Positions 10,673 through 20,803 of a stretch of DNA of 64,000 nucleotides are shown in pieces. Within the stretch, counting starts at the first letter, position 1. Each line of letters starts with the position of its first letter. The DNA is taken from NCBI GenBank assembly GCA_021234155.1, contig JAJEKV010000005.1, forward strand, positions 21,066,089 through 21,130,088. The letters are read 5' to 3'. Under the pieces are notes generated by a model. The model was not told where the DNA came from. It was given only the letters and a program-made list of their open reading frames with translations, and ran no database searches. Position numbers and translations under genes: made by a program. The stretch comes from Isoetes taiwanensis. Taxonomy: Eukaryota > Streptophyta > Lycopodiopsida > Isoetales > Isoetaceae.

Positions 10673-11242
10673 TGTTTGGGGTCTGGGTTCGGGAACTCCT
10701 GCAAGACAGTCCTCTGTGAGGACCCGTGGATCTAACAGGAGAATCCGGGGGACTATGTCACGCGGGATTTGCAAGAAGAGAACAAGAAGAAGAAAACAGA
10801 ACAAAAGAGAACAATGAGAGGAAAATGATAAGCTTCCTTGATATCAATGATGAACATACATGAACTCTCGCAATCGAGAGACGACTGAAATGAGACAAGA
10901 CTCAAAACTCATCTAAAACTCATGTGCTAGCTCTACTCATATATATAGTACAATGGCCTTTGGCCCAAGATAGACACTCTGACTGATCTCGGTGCCGACT
11001 CCTGGAAGGAGGCCTGATTTGCAGGAATGCTGGCGGTGCCTCTTGAAGTGCCTAGAATCATGCTGACGCTGACGCGGGCGGTGACGGGCCGTCATTTGTC
11101 TGAGCGGCGTCTCTTGGGCTTTGACTGCGTGGTCTTCTGCTGGGCCTTGGACGACTGACCCGTGCCTGTCTGTGGATCCTTGGACTTGACTTGGTCCGTC
11201 GTATGCATGAATAGTCCTGTACCAGGAGGCACAGGACTAACA
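10673..11242 (-). repeat. 3' LTR of element 1 (570 bp)
   Basis: It runs TG...CA on the plus strand (TGTTTGGGG ... GGACTAACA). A TATATATA box lies at 10940-10947 (minus-strand promoter, about 295 nt into the LTR). Apart from one cluster, it differs from the other LTR at only a few positions. Confidence 0.93.
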
Positions 11243-11255
11243 CTCCCCCCCACCA
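11243..11255 (-). promoter_or_regulatory. Polypurine tract of element 1
   Basis: On the minus strand TGGTGGGGGGGAG lies directly against the 3' LTR start TGTTAGTCC. This is where plus-strand DNA synthesis is primed, and it fixes the element's orientation. Confidence 0.88.
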
Positions 11256-12654
11256 AACGACACTCAGGGTGAAGAAAAGGAGGAAGTGTCTCTGAGGGCG
11301 GGAAGCCATCAGTCTGAAAGTGATCTTCACGGGAGTGAGGACGGGCACCATTATGGTAAGTGCCAATGAGATCCTGGCGGATTTGAAGAGCAGGAGGAGT
11401 GTTGAGCCCAAGGGCAGGATCGGCGTCAATGAGAAAATGAGAGCGCACCATGTCTTCAAGGGCAGCATGGGCTTCAGAAGAAACAAACTGGCACTCCATG
11501 AGTAGGCAGGTCTGAGACCGAAGGCACCGACAATCGGCATTTGGATTGCGCGGAAAGATGGGGCCGCCGATTTAAAGAGCCGAAAGCAGAGGCATTTGAG
11601 AGCAAAGACACGAAACCAGCTTGACGGCAGATCAAGGATCCGTGAGGTGGCGGCATTCTGCAAGAAGCTGTCAAGACCATGAAGAGCATCAGCTGGGCGT
11701 TGCCAACCACACTCATTGGCAATATAGATCCAATTTGTAGTGTTATCAAGGGTGGCACCATCCTCCCAATTGGAGCGGCGAACAAAACGGGGATCCCACC
11801 GGAGATCCGTCGAGATCTGAGGCGGAGTCCATCCAGCATGGCCATCCATGACCTTGGTCCAAAAGGGGAGACGCCAATCAGAGGTCAGGAACCTGGGGCG
11901 TGGAGGAACACCCAGGGAAGCATAGGGAGAGGGAACCATGCCCGTGGGCGTGGGCTGCTGAGCCTGCTCCCGGAATTCACGGACAAGGGCCGGATCAAGA
12001 GCTTTGCACCAATGGTCCCAAATGTAGCGTGGAGCCGAGAATTTACTGGAGGGCTATCCCAACCCGTGGGGACCGCCTTTGCTATCCGAAGAGCGCGCAG
12101 CTTGATTGTAATCATGAGGTGTCGTGATATAAACTTGTGCAAAGGGAAGATCCTCGGGATGTCCCAGATACTTCCTTATCTATTGCAGCGCCTCAGCTTG
12201 CCAGAGAGGCAAATGATGAGCAAGCTCAGGCATGTACTCTTGATGAAGAGCGTGTGTCTGATCATGATCAGCCAGATAGGGGTTGTTATCCAAAAGCAAC
12301 CATTGAAGGGTGGGGTCACCCTGAAAGTTCTGGTGTGGCCCATCCCGAAATCTCTCCTGTGTATCACCCAGATAGAAATCATGAAAAATGTAGGCCATTG
12401 GCTGAACAACTCTGAAGGTGATGAAATCCGGATCGGCACAGTGAATGAGATCAAAGACCAAAAGGGCACGATAAACCTTTGTCTTCAATAGAGAGGTCCG
12501 CGGATCCGATCCAAGAAAATCTGCGATTACCGCAATGGGGAACATCTACGGGACCATCAGCCCCATGCCACTTCGGAAAAAAGAGGTGGCGGCGGGCAAC
12601 CACATAATCCGTCTAACCGGAAGGAACAGGGGGTAATCAATAGGCGATTGCTAG
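11256..12654 (-). pseudogene. Second extra frame (ORF4) of LTR element 1, broken
   Basis: I do not recognise this product. Between the stop of the 528-residue frame (12655) and the polypurine tract the minus strand reads as protein in consecutive pieces that change frame. The pieces are DYVVARRHLFFPKWHG and RFSWIGSADLSIEDK near 12500-12600; KVYRALLVFDLIHCADPDF to HHLPLWQAEALQ, ending at 12180; YIWDHWCKALDPALVREF near 12000; RPRFLTSDWRLPFWTKVMD to LDLPSSWFRVFALKC (about 11900-11580); and MECQFVSSEAHAALEDMV to HPECRLVGG (11499-11255). Together they amount to roughly 430 residues. It starts in the same frame as ORF3 after three closely spaced stops, so it may once have been its C-terminal part. 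Position between integrase and 3' LTR is where some gypsy elements carry env-like genes, but I see no signal peptide or convincing membrane anchor. Confidence 0.55.
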
Positions 12655-14241
12655 CTATGGTAACATAGCCGTCCCGCTTGGTTCGAGCCTCATCAACAGG
12701 ACCAATAGCTTGCCGTAGGCTGTTGTTCGAGGTCCGGGATCCGGTTCTCCTTTTCTAACGTATGTGGATCGGTCACGAACCCGTTCCTGAGAAGTCGTGA
12801 CATGTGAGGAGGATTGCCCAGGAGCATTGAGTCGAAGCACGGCAATCTCAGCGTCATCAAGAATTTTCTGTTTCTGAACCTCCGTAAGTTGATCTTGGAG
12901 AGATGTGAGCTGAGAGGTATGCGTGGAAAGCTGAGCGGTCAAAGAGGCAATTTGTGCGTCACGCGCTGTAAGGTCTTGGGCTTGAGTGTTGTAATTCCGA
13001 GAGAGTTCTGTATACAGCGTGTCGAGTTTGGCAATGTCTTTATCCTTGTCAACCAAGAGAGTCTCTCGTGTCTTGACCTGCTCCAATAATTCTTGAATGG
13101 TGGTCTGCAATTGTGCCTGCTGATCGGCAAGCAGAGTAATCTGATTTTGGGCAGCCTTGAGATCTTCACGGGCCTGTAAAAGAGCCTCATGCTTGTCTTG
13201 AAGCTGGGTCTCCAGAGTATGCACTTGCGTGGTAGCAGCGTGAAGGTCGCGGTGAACCGCGTCTGAGGCCTCCAGGGCCGTTTGAACCCCATTCATAAGA
13301 GCTTCTTGGGATTCTTGTAACTTGAGAGCAGCAGCTTGAACATCCTGCTGATACTGATAAAAAAGCTGGCGAGGGTGCTGTGGTGGTGGAGCCTGCTGTT
13401 GCCTTGTTTGTGATGTTTGTGAGACATGGTGTGAACTGGAGTGCTTTGTTTCTGTAGCGGAGGAGGAGACAGTGACATGTGAGTGCGGAAGTTTGACATG
13501 ACCAGAAGAAGAAGGGCGTGAAGTGCCAACTTGGTGATTCTGAGGAAGGGACTGCTGAGTGGAATCATGAGAATGAGGAGGTGTGGGAGGAAAGTAATGA
13601 CAGATAAGGGCTTGAAGATGGCCGCCCACGGAAACTTCAGAGATAGAAGTGGCAGCCCGAAGACGGTCAATTTCTTGGAGAAGACGGTAGAACAACAATT
13701 GGGGCCAATCAATGTGGTGGTTGGAGCGAGTAGCAGTGATCACCATATTATAGAAAGGCTTATTGATATGGGTGTTCTTGATAGAATACCCAAGGAACTT
13801 GCGCCACAGAAACTTAACAAAAGTTTCATGGGGCTTGTCAATATTTGTCAGGCGATGCACGTTTGCTTGATAAGCAGGAGCACCAAACTCAGTGACATCT
13901 AGATCCTGTATGGCAGACCAAGATAAACAAGGGGTTTGCAAAGGGATATGGAATACCTCAGAAATTAGGTGCTGGGTCAGCGAAATGGTGGTGCCATCGA
14001 CCACTGTAGTGTATCCATGCGGGCTGTTGACGATGTGAGCGAGGAACTGCTTCAACTGGTCTGGATTTGGAGCCGGAAGTTCCATTTGTGAGAATTCATA
14101 AAGCTTCTGGCGTTCTGCGACTTCACGATTCGGGCCAACAAGGGCGTCACGGAAAGTGGGCGTCAAGAAAGATACTGACTCAAAAAGAGCCGGTTCCCTA
14201 GGAGCAGTAGCTTGAAGTGTAGGAAATTTTGGTGCAGCCAT
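12655..14241 (-). CDS. Extra ORF3 of LTR element 1: globular domain plus long coiled coil
   Basis: The frame is intact, with 528 residues from the ATG at 14241 (MAAPKFPTLQ); upstream in-frame codons contain no ATG. Residues about 1-205 look globular. The segment around LKQFLAHIVNSPHGY, VVDGTTISLTQHLISEVF and WPQLLFYRLLQEIDRLRA resembles the putative plant transposon protein domain found in Athila-type elements; that is a reading by eye. Residues about 205-290 are low complexity (H, S, T, Q, P). Residues about 290-500 have continuous heptads (LQDKHEALLQAREDL, LTSLQDQLTEVQKQKILD) and should form a long parallel coiled coil. The tail is charged and proline-containing. It is probably structural or RNP-associated. 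It lies 0.9 kb downstream of integrase, so it would need a spliced or subgenomic RNA. Its intactness contrasts with the broken gag and RT. Confidence 0.75.
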   Translation of the reverse strand: MAAPKFPTLQATAPREPALFESVSFLTPTFRDALVGPNREVAERQKLYEFSQMELPAPNPDQLKQFLAHIVNSPHGYTTVVDGTTISLTQHLISEVFHIPLQTPCLSWSAIQDLDVTEFGAPAYQANVHRLTNIDKPHETFVKFLWRKFLGYSIKNTHINKPFYNMVITATRSNHHIDWPQLLFYRLLQEIDRLRAATSISEVSVGGHLQALICHYFPPTPPHSHDSTQQSLPQNHQVGTSRPSSSGHVKLPHSHVTVSSSATETKHSSSHHVSQTSQTRQQQAPPPQHPRQLFYQYQQDVQAAALKLQESQEALMNGVQTALEASDAVHRDLHAATTQVHTLETQLQDKHEALLQAREDLKAAQNQITLLADQQAQLQTTIQELLEQVKTRETLLVDKDKDIAKLDTLYTELSRNYNTQAQDLTARDAQIASLTAQLSTHTSQLTSLQDQLTEVQKQKILDDAEIAVLRLNAPGQSSSHVTTSQERVRDRSTYVRKGEPDPGPRTTAYGKLLVLLMRLEPSGTAMLP

Positions 14242-15172
14242 GGCAAAGAGCTTCGGAAAAGAACGGGGATTCAAAGGCGGAGAGCAAAGAACTGAGGACG
14301 AAGGCGCAGAGAGACGAAAAGGTTTAGGGCGCGTAAATGGAGGCGAAGGGGTATGATGAGGGCGAAACTGCAACCGTTGATGGTGCCAGGTGTCGAAAGA
14401 TGCCAAGGAGGCGATTGAGAGGCAAAAATTTGGCTAAGTCCCCAAACAACAAAGGGAGAAGCAATGAACGGTGGAGATGAGGCGTGAGAGAATGATCGGA
14501 TGTGACAGGTGGCTAAAGGACACACATTAATGTTCGACGGGCGTGAAAAGAAGGAATGACATTTAATGCTGGCAACTGAAGTGAGATATCATTAAAACGA
14601 ATGTGTCAGAAGGTACCATGGCTAGATATGCGGCAGGAGAAAAGATTCTCATTTTAGAAACAGGCTTGCATTGCAAACACGTTGGCGATTTTTTTGATTG
14701 GTCCACGTGGACAAGGAGTTTCCTCGGTGGGCTATATAAGACGAACCGGGAGTGAAGCGAAGGCATCCGATGGCGCCAAGATGTTCCGCGGCTGGGTTTG
14801 CATGATAACCGCACTATGCCTTGAACCGCCCTCGAGTGGATTACCCGCAAGATGGATTGTGCGGACCTCAAGCGCCGCCACAACCGCGGCCTTTGGCGAT
14901 GGATGGTGGTGTGCGGGATGGTGAGAGCATCCCGATCCGAAGACCAACGGATGGAGGTGATTCTGCACCTTCGGCGGGACCGAGCATAATCTCTACCACA
15001 TCCTGCGTATCACCTCTCGCCCGAACCCGAGTAGAGGGTTTTTCTTCTTAGGACTTAGTAGATAGGGCTCGAGCCCGCTTTTTGTATATAGGGCGATGCC
15101 CATAAGCGAAATAGCTGGGTTGTGCCCACATTTTGTAAAAAATTCCACCTATAATATAAATATGCCGCTGGT
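14242..15172. other. Spacer between integrase and ORF3 of element 1
   Basis: No protein-like frame on the minus strand. It contains the G-box and TATA pair reported separately. Plus-strand frames here (for example 14682-14924) are short and unconvincing. Confidence 0.6.
14701..14740 (+). promoter_or_regulatory. Candidate antisense promoter (G-box plus TATA)
   Basis: GTCCACGTGGAC (14701-14712) is a perfect 12-bp palindrome with the CACGTG G-box core bound by plant bZIP/bHLH factors. CTATATAAG (14732-14740) follows with promoter-like spacing on the plus strand, antisense to the element. The order (box upstream of TATA) favours plus-strand transcription. Activity is inference. Confidence 0.35.
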
Positions 15173-17263
15173 TTAGTCACTATCTGTTGTGTTGGTGTCT
15201 GGAACAGCATCTGTTTGTTGATTTTCACTTTCTGTGGTATGAAATGTTTTGAGGCGAAAGCCATTAACCAGTGTAGGTAATGGGGTTCCATCTAACTCAG
15301 CCAGCTGGAAAATGCTGGGTTGCACCACTTGAACAATTTGATAAGGGCCAAGCCATCGAAACTTTAGCTTACCCGGAAAATTTTTGTACCGAGAATCATA
15401 AAGAAGAACCAAATCTCCTTCTTTGAATGTTTTTGTCTTCAGACGTTTATCATGTAAAGATTTTTGCAACTGTTGTCCATGAAGAACACGAATATAAGCA
15501 TCCCTTCTAAGTTCATCCAACTGTTCCAATTGATAAACCCTTTCTTTGAGTGCAGCAGGCGGATTATGGGCGGTAGCCAGTTGAAAACGGAGAGTTGGAA
15601 GGATGTATTCAAACGGCATGAGAGCTTCTTTACCATAAACCAATTTGAAAGGAGTGTGACCTGTAGCTATTTTGAAACAAGTATTGTAAGCCCAAAGAAC
15701 AGTAGGAAGTTTGTTTTGCCAGTCAGTGCAAGAAGCGTCACAAATTTTCTTGAGAATTGTGACCAGAGTTTTGTTGGTGCTTTCAGCCAAACCGTTCCCT
15801 TGAGGATAGTAAGGTATGCTCTTGTGATGATGTATCAGTAGATAATCCGTCAGCTCCTTGATGGTATGATTGATAAAATGGACACCACGATCACTGACCA
15901 GCTCCGTGGGGCAGCCGAATCGCGTGATGATTTGTTGATAGATGACCTTGGCTGTGCTTGCCGCGGTGTTGTCTGGAAGTGCGCAAGCTTCCGCCCATTT
16001 GGTAGCGTAGTCAGTGAGAACCAGAATGTAGCGGGCACGGGTGTGCCGCGCAGGAGGATCTATGGGTCCCACAAAATCTATCCCCCATTTGCTAAAGGAA
16101 AGTGGCGTGGCGACCGGCGTCAATGGAAGAGCGTCACGGGCCGTGGGCCTTCCCACACGCTGACAAGCATCACACGTGCGGGCGTGGGCGTGAGCGGCTT
16201 TGAAGAGCGTGGGCCAAAAGTAACCTGCCAGAAGGATTTTGCGTGCCGTGGTGTCACCATGAAAATGACCACCACCGAGCCCTTCATGGGCTTCTCGGAC
16301 AATATCTGGGACCTCATGAGGGAGAACACAGCGTCGAAGGACGGTATCCTTACCCTTTTTGTAAAGATGGCCTGCAACCATGGTGTAGTCACGGACCTCG
16401 CGGAGAAATTGGTGTCGACGGGATTGTCGCTTGGCTGGAGAGAGCGTGGCATCCTCTGGTGGAAGAGCACCTGTGAGGAGATACTGCTGAAAGTCATGGA
16501 ACCAATGTGGTGTTGCCGTGACCAGAAAGAGTTGAGCGTCAGGAAAGGCGTCTGAGACTCCAGTGGAGGGATCATCTGTGTGGATGCGTGAAAGATAATC
16601 CGGGACAACATGAGATTTGCCTGCCTTGTGAACAATTTCAAAAGGTGCAAATTCTTGCAGAAGAAGGACCCAACGAGCTATGCGGCCCGTGGGCGTGGAT
16701 TTGTTGATCAAATAAAGAAGTGCTTGGTGGTCAACAAAGAATTTGATCTGACTGCCCAAAAGATAGTGACGGAAGCGTTGGACACAGAAAATTAAACCCA
16801 AGGCTTCACGCTCTGTGGCAGAGTAGTTGCGCTCAGCAGAATTGAGTTTTCGGCTGGCATATCGGTTTGGTTTGTCAGTGTGCGCATCATATTCTTGAGA
16901 AAGAACAGCTCCAATAGCAAACGCCGAGACATCTACATGGACGTGAAAGGGCTTGTCCCATTGAGGAGGAACAAGAACCGGGGCCTGAGTAAGTAAAAGC
17001 TTCAATTGTTGGAAAGCAGCTTCCGCCTGGGAATTCCAAGCCCAGGTGGATTCATCACTCGTGAGTTTATGAATGGGATCTGCAATGGCTGCAAGTCCAG
17101 GAATGAAGGCGGAGTAATAATTGACTTTACCCGTGAAAGAGCGCGGTCTCCTTGATATTGGCTGGTGCTTGAGCTTTGAGCACAATAACTGATTTTGGCG
17201 CGGATCCGTGGTGATACCGCTTTTTTTTCCGACAACATGTCCCAACAAAACACACGGTGACAC
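15173..17263 (-). CDS. LTR element 1 pol, RT C-terminus, RNase H and integrase
   Basis: This intact 696-codon stretch is the C-terminal part of the polyprotein, not an independent gene: its first codon is GTG inside the RT connection (CVLLGHVVGKKSGITTDP). RNase H removes the RNA template strand: HVDVSAFAIGAV (Asp 111), TEREAL (Glu 152) and FFVDHQALLYL (Asp 178). Integrase inserts the cDNA: zinc-binding H-H-C-C near His 326, His 333/335, Cys 364, Cys 367, then the DDE core at GIDFVGP (Asp 396), LVSDRGVHF (Asp 458) and GLAESTNK (Glu 494). The C-terminal GDLVLLYDSRYKNFPGK and FRWLGPYQI segment is the usual gypsy integrase tail. There is no chromodomain. Only one RNase H is present, unlike Tat/Ogre elements that add an archaeal-type copy. 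A frameshift separates it from the upstream RT. Confidence 0.93.
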   Translation of the reverse strand: MSPCVLLGHVVGKKSGITTDPRQNQLLCSKLKHQPISRRPRSFTGKVNYYSAFIPGLAAIADPIHKLTSDESTWAWNSQAEAAFQQLKLLLTQAPVLVPPQWDKPFHVHVDVSAFAIGAVLSQEYDAHTDKPNRYASRKLNSAERNYSATEREALGLIFCVQRFRHYLLGSQIKFFVDHQALLYLINKSTPTGRIARWVLLLQEFAPFEIVHKAGKSHVVPDYLSRIHTDDPSTGVSDAFPDAQLFLVTATPHWFHDFQQYLLTGALPPEDATLSPAKRQSRRHQFLREVRDYTMVAGHLYKKGKDTVLRRCVLPHEVPDIVREAHEGLGGGHFHGDTTARKILLAGYFWPTLFKAAHAHARTCDACQRVGRPTARDALPLTPVATPLSFSKWGIDFVGPIDPPARHTRARYILVLTDYATKWAEACALPDNTAASTAKVIYQQIITRFGCPTELVSDRGVHFINHTIKELTDYLLIHHHKSIPYYPQGNGLAESTNKTLVTILKKICDASCTDWQNKLPTVLWAYNTCFKIATGHTPFKLVYGKEALMPFEYILPTLRFQLATAHNPPAALKERVYQLEQLDELRRDAYIRVLHGQQLQKSLHDKRLKTKTFKEGDLVLLYDSRYKNFPGKLKFRWLGPYQIVQVVQPSIFQLAELDGTPLPTLVNGFRLKTFHTTESENQQTDAVPDTNTTDSD

Positions 17264-18300
17264 AAAAGGTGCATTTCTCGATTGAGACTAATGCCTGACT
17301 CATCACATTTCGAAAGACGAGTTCCAATTTATCCAAATGATCAGCGATAGAATCAGAGGCGCAGAAGTCATCTTGAAAAATTTGCAAGAAGGATTTTCCT
17401 TCATAAAATCATGAAAAAAATCAAAGCATGATGCGTTGAAACGTTGATGGAGAGTTTGATAATCCAAAAGGAACCACCTTGTAGGCAAAAAGTGCCCCCA
17501 CCTGGTGGTGAAAGTAGTCTTGAGTTGATCAGATTCTTTGATTGAGATCTGATTGTAGCCAAGAAAAAGCCATCCATGAAGGAGTACATCTCATGTCCAA
17601 AGAACCTCTTCCGGAACACAGTGCTTCCGTGAAGGGAAGTGGAAAATGATCACGCTCGTGGCCTGATTTAGTTTGCGGTAGTCCACGCAAACGCGGATCT
17701 TTCCATTGTGTTTGAGTGCAATGACAATGAGGCTCACCCATTCGAAATGTTTGATCTCATAGATCAAACCTGCGCAAAGAAAGAGTTTGTCAATTTCCGC
17801 CTTGACGCGATCCGCGGTAATTGGGGTTGAGCCGGTCATCGCCGCTGCTATACGGGGCGTGCATCGATTTGGTAGGAATGGTGAGTTCCCCAAGGCTTTG
17901 TTTATCCCCCTCAAGATCTCTCGTAGCTCCAGCTAAAAATGTGTTTGAACTTTTGAAGAGCGTGGCGGCCCGTTGCTACGATAGGGGTGTCGGAAGATTG
18001 GCGAAATGCGACAGACCGGTTGCCCACGCCACGTCCACAATCTCAACTTCGTGAGTCCGAATATGTGGGATAACTTCCGTGTCCCGGACAATATGAGCAG
18101 GAGGTTGAAGCATGACAGGATGCGTGGCACTCTGCGTGGTGAAGAATAGAGGTTGCTGAGTTTCATCAAACAGGGTTGCTTCATGACAAATGCATGTACA
18201 TCTCACGGGAGCCGCAGGAGGTTCAAAGATTCGAAAAGTGATCAACACGCTTGGATTGATTGCAAGGAGCCAAGTAAGGGTCAAACAAGGCAGCCCACAC
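17264..18300 (-). pseudogene. LTR element 1 reverse transcriptase, multiply frameshifted
   Basis: RT motifs appear in order but in different frames. They are KIRVCVDYRKLNQAT (about 17700-17655), YSFMDGF (about 17580), a WGHFLPTRWF-like segment (about 17500-17470), IFQDDFC carrying the catalytic DD (17384-17361), and HLDKLELVFRN with EKCTFC (about 17330-17270). Family members read F-x-DD or Y-x-DD at the catalytic site, and FQDD fits. At least three single-base shifts are needed to join them, so the RT is dead as assembled. Some indels sit in homopolymers (for example the T run at 17220-17228), so consensus error is possible. Confidence 0.85.
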
Positions 18301-18335
18301 CGGGTCCCGGATCAAGAGTCATTTCTCCCCAAGGA

Positions 18336-19367
18336 TCAAATATATTCGGGGTAGGATGACGAGGCGGCACTTCGCAGTGGAGCCCGAACTTGATAGATAT
18401 TCTGAGCATCCTCAGAATCGGTGTCGGAGAGAGAGGGTTCAGCATTGTCGACGGAAATGATTTTGCCGGTTTCCAAGTCCATGGTGGCATTGAGGTGACC
18501 ATCTGTGATGACTAATTGATCCGTGGCCCAGTAATGGATACTTTTGGCCTGGCGGAGAAAAGGTCTGCCGACCAACATTTCATAATCACCTGGATCTTCT
18601 CCAGCTTTCCAAACACCAAATTCCAAAGGGAAGCGGAGATCACCAATGTTGATGTGAAGAAGAGGCGTGACGCCTTGAGGTCTCGTGATATGGGCATTAG
18701 CCAATTTGATGTCATATGGGGCACGATAGAGTTGTTTGATGCCCATTTGTTTGCGGAGTTTATCCGTGATGAGATTGACAGCGCTACCTCCATCAATTTG
18801 AACATGATTGACCTGTTGATTGCCCACCGTGGCATGTACCATGGGTGTAGAGGTAGCAACAGCCCCAACCAAAACGGTCGGGAGTGGTAACTGGTCCTTG
18901 AGAGCAGGACAGAGTTTCAAAATTGTTGCAAGACTTAGAGGAATTTTGATTTTTGCCAGCTCCTCTTGGAGTTCCAGAGGCACATGAGAAAAAGGATCTG
19001 CTGGATCCACGGGTGCTGGAGTGCGTGGTAATGAAGCAGCAACTTCTTTGAGTAGGTCAACCTCTGCAGCTATATTTGGATATGTCTGAGAGCGTGGAGG
19101 TTGAGACGTGGAAGGTGCTTCTTGTCTTTGTTGAGCTCTAGTGGTGGCATGAACATTAGCCAACGTGCGGCCTTCAGCAGCTTGCATGAGGTTCAGAATG
19201 CTCTGGCGAACTTTAGGCATGACATGCGGCATGAGTTTCTCCAAGTCAGGTGCAAAGTGAACCTTTTTTTCCTCTTCATGAGGGATTGTGTCGACTGCAA
19301 AGGCAGGTTGGGTGCCATTAGGAATAATGGTTAAGGGATGTGACGCCCGGGTCTGGCGTGAAACCAA
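18336..19367 (-). CDS. LTR element 1 gag C-terminus and aspartic protease
   Basis: A continuous 343-codon segment of the gag-pol polyprotein; the first codon is TTG and the real start lies upstream. The protease active site is HVQIDGGSAVNLITDKL with the catalytic Asp at residue 192 (DGGSA in place of the commoner DTGA/DSGA, as in Athila-type elements). The C-terminal half shows the retropepsin fold signature YEMLVGRPFLRQAK. The N-terminal half (residues 1-165) is polar linker, including EELAKIKIPLSLATILKLCP. The protease should cut the polyprotein during particle maturation. It lies directly upstream of the broken RT. Confidence 0.85.
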   Translation of the reverse strand: MVSRQTRASHPLTIIPNGTQPAFAVDTIPHEEEKKVHFAPDLEKLMPHVMPKVRQSILNLMQAAEGRTLANVHATTRAQQRQEAPSTSQPPRSQTYPNIAAEVDLLKEVAASLPRTPAPVDPADPFSHVPLELQEELAKIKIPLSLATILKLCPALKDQLPLPTVLVGAVATSTPMVHATVGNQQVNHVQIDGGSAVNLITDKLRKQMGIKQLYRAPYDIKLANAHITRPQGVTPLLHINIGDLRFPLEFGVWKAGEDPGDYEMLVGRPFLRQAKSIHYWATDQLVITDGHLNATMDLETGKIISVDNAEPSLSDTDSEDAQNIYQVRAPLRSAASSSYPEYI

Positions 19368-20700
19368 ACCAACCCAATTTGACTACCGGATCGAGGATTA
19401 AGAGCCCGAAAAATTTCTTCCCGTGCTTGTTGATCCATCCGAGGTTGATTGGCGTGAGCTGGTTGATAGCGTTGCCGAGGCGCCGCAGGTGGCTTCTGGC
19501 GGCTAACAGACGCCGGCCTTGTTTTCCGCTGGCAATCCGTGAGTTGGTAAGCCGTGGAGGCGGACCGAGGTGGTCTGATTTGTGCCGTGAAGCCGCACTG
19601 AACTTGTGGAAGTTGAGGACACGCCGTGGTGGTATGACTACATTCTTGATGGTGATAACACCGAAGCTTTAGAAGGATCAAAAGGAGGGCGTGGTGTTGG
19701 GTCCCCGCTGTTGCTCCCGCTGCTGATAGAGTTGATTGGGTTGCACCCGCGGTGGTGGCTGCCGATATTGTGATTGTTGCCGAGGTGTTGTTTGCACTTG
19801 ATAAACCAGCTTTGTTGCGAAAGGTGTAGGATGAGTGCGAAGTGCACTCTTCCGTGGCATGATTGCACATGTTGCATCTTTACAATGAGGCGGCCATTGG
19901 TGGAGTTGCACTCATTCGCCAAGTGGCCTTGATATTTGCAGATATGGCACCAGATCGATCAAGGCCGGATTGGCGTGTTGAGGTTGGACAGCCCTGTGGA
20001 ACCATGACAGTGGAATGAAAGGGAGCTCCCCGAAGAGCCACACCTGGGGAGGAAACATTGATCGAAAGTGATTGACAAGGTCGATAGCTTGCTCCAAAGT
20101 CTTCTGGACGCAGTATTCACCATGAGTCGGATAGCCGGAGGAAGTCCTTGGAGAAACCGGACCAAGATCTAGCTCTGTGGGTACTCCTTGAGTTTGCCGA
20201 AAGCGAATGTGAAGACGATCCGCAAAATCCCCGCGGACTCTGGAGGGCTCTTGTTGAAGGTCATTGAGTTGCTTGAGATGAAGTTGATCATCATCCATGG
20301 TCCCATAGTGAGAAAGAAAAGCGCTTCTCATTTCTCGACCAATCTTGTTTCCAAAGGCTTTTGTTTGACATGAGCCATTGATGAGGAGAGCCACGCCAGG
20401 TGGTGGAAAAGATGTGGAATTTCAGTTGAGGTTGTGCATGACCATTCAGACAGCCGAGCCTCAAATTCTTCCATATGGGCCTCCCGAGCACTTTGGTCTA
20501 AAGGTTTGCCTTTCGTGTTGCCAAAGGTGGGATAAGTCACCAAGGGTCCGAAGGTAGAGGTGAAAGTGCTTGGCGGACAGAACCGGATAGGGATTATATT
20601 GAGGTGGAGTTGGAGGTGGCATGGTGCCCGAAAGACCCCGGCGAAGGGGTTCTTTGAGGTGGAGGTACCGGAGGTGCCTCGATCATTGGTTTTGAGGTCT
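19331..20700 (-). pseudogene. LTR element 1 gag, frameshifted
   Basis: Gag forms the particle that packages element RNA. A candidate start is the ATG at 20622 (MPPPTPPQYNPYPVLSA); an alternative in another frame lies nearby at about 20680 (MIEAPPVPPPQ). Capsid-like sequence continues in pieces, such as ETRLVEK, REMRSAFLSHYGTMDDDQ and LHLKQLNDLQQEPSRV. A perfect zinc knuckle, CHICKYQGHLANEC (C-X2-C-X4-H-X4-C), is encoded at 19949-19908. Two further, imperfect knuckle-like runs follow (CNMCNHATEEC and CYHHQECSHTTTAC). Several frame changes are needed, so gag is non-functional as assembled. Confidence 0.8.
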
Positions 20701-20803
20701 GTAAGATTGTAAACAGGAAGAGCGGTGGGAAAGGTAGGGAAGGGAAATTCCTGTGGAGGAGCAAAAGAGACATGTGGATATCCTTGCCCACCTCAAGGAA
20801 CTG

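Noticed and set aside
11058-11500. Hydrophobic stretches in the 3' part of the minus-strand frame 11939-11058, resembling env membrane segments
   Set aside because: At about 11500 the protein-like reading moves to the overlapping frame 11499-11255 (MECQFVSSEAHAALEDM), so the hydrophobic run is an out-of-frame shadow.
11679-12491. 270-codon plus-strand frame
   Set aside because: Antisense to the broken extra frame of LTR element 1; no domain, and element signals (PPT, LTR order) set the coding strand as minus.
15866-16555. 229-codon plus-strand frame
   Set aside because: Antisense shadow of the integrase coding region, which has all catalytic motifs on the minus strand.
20770-20803. Primer-binding site of LTR element 1
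   Set aside because: No TGG-starting tRNA complement sits at the inner edge of the 5' LTR, so I do not annotate one.
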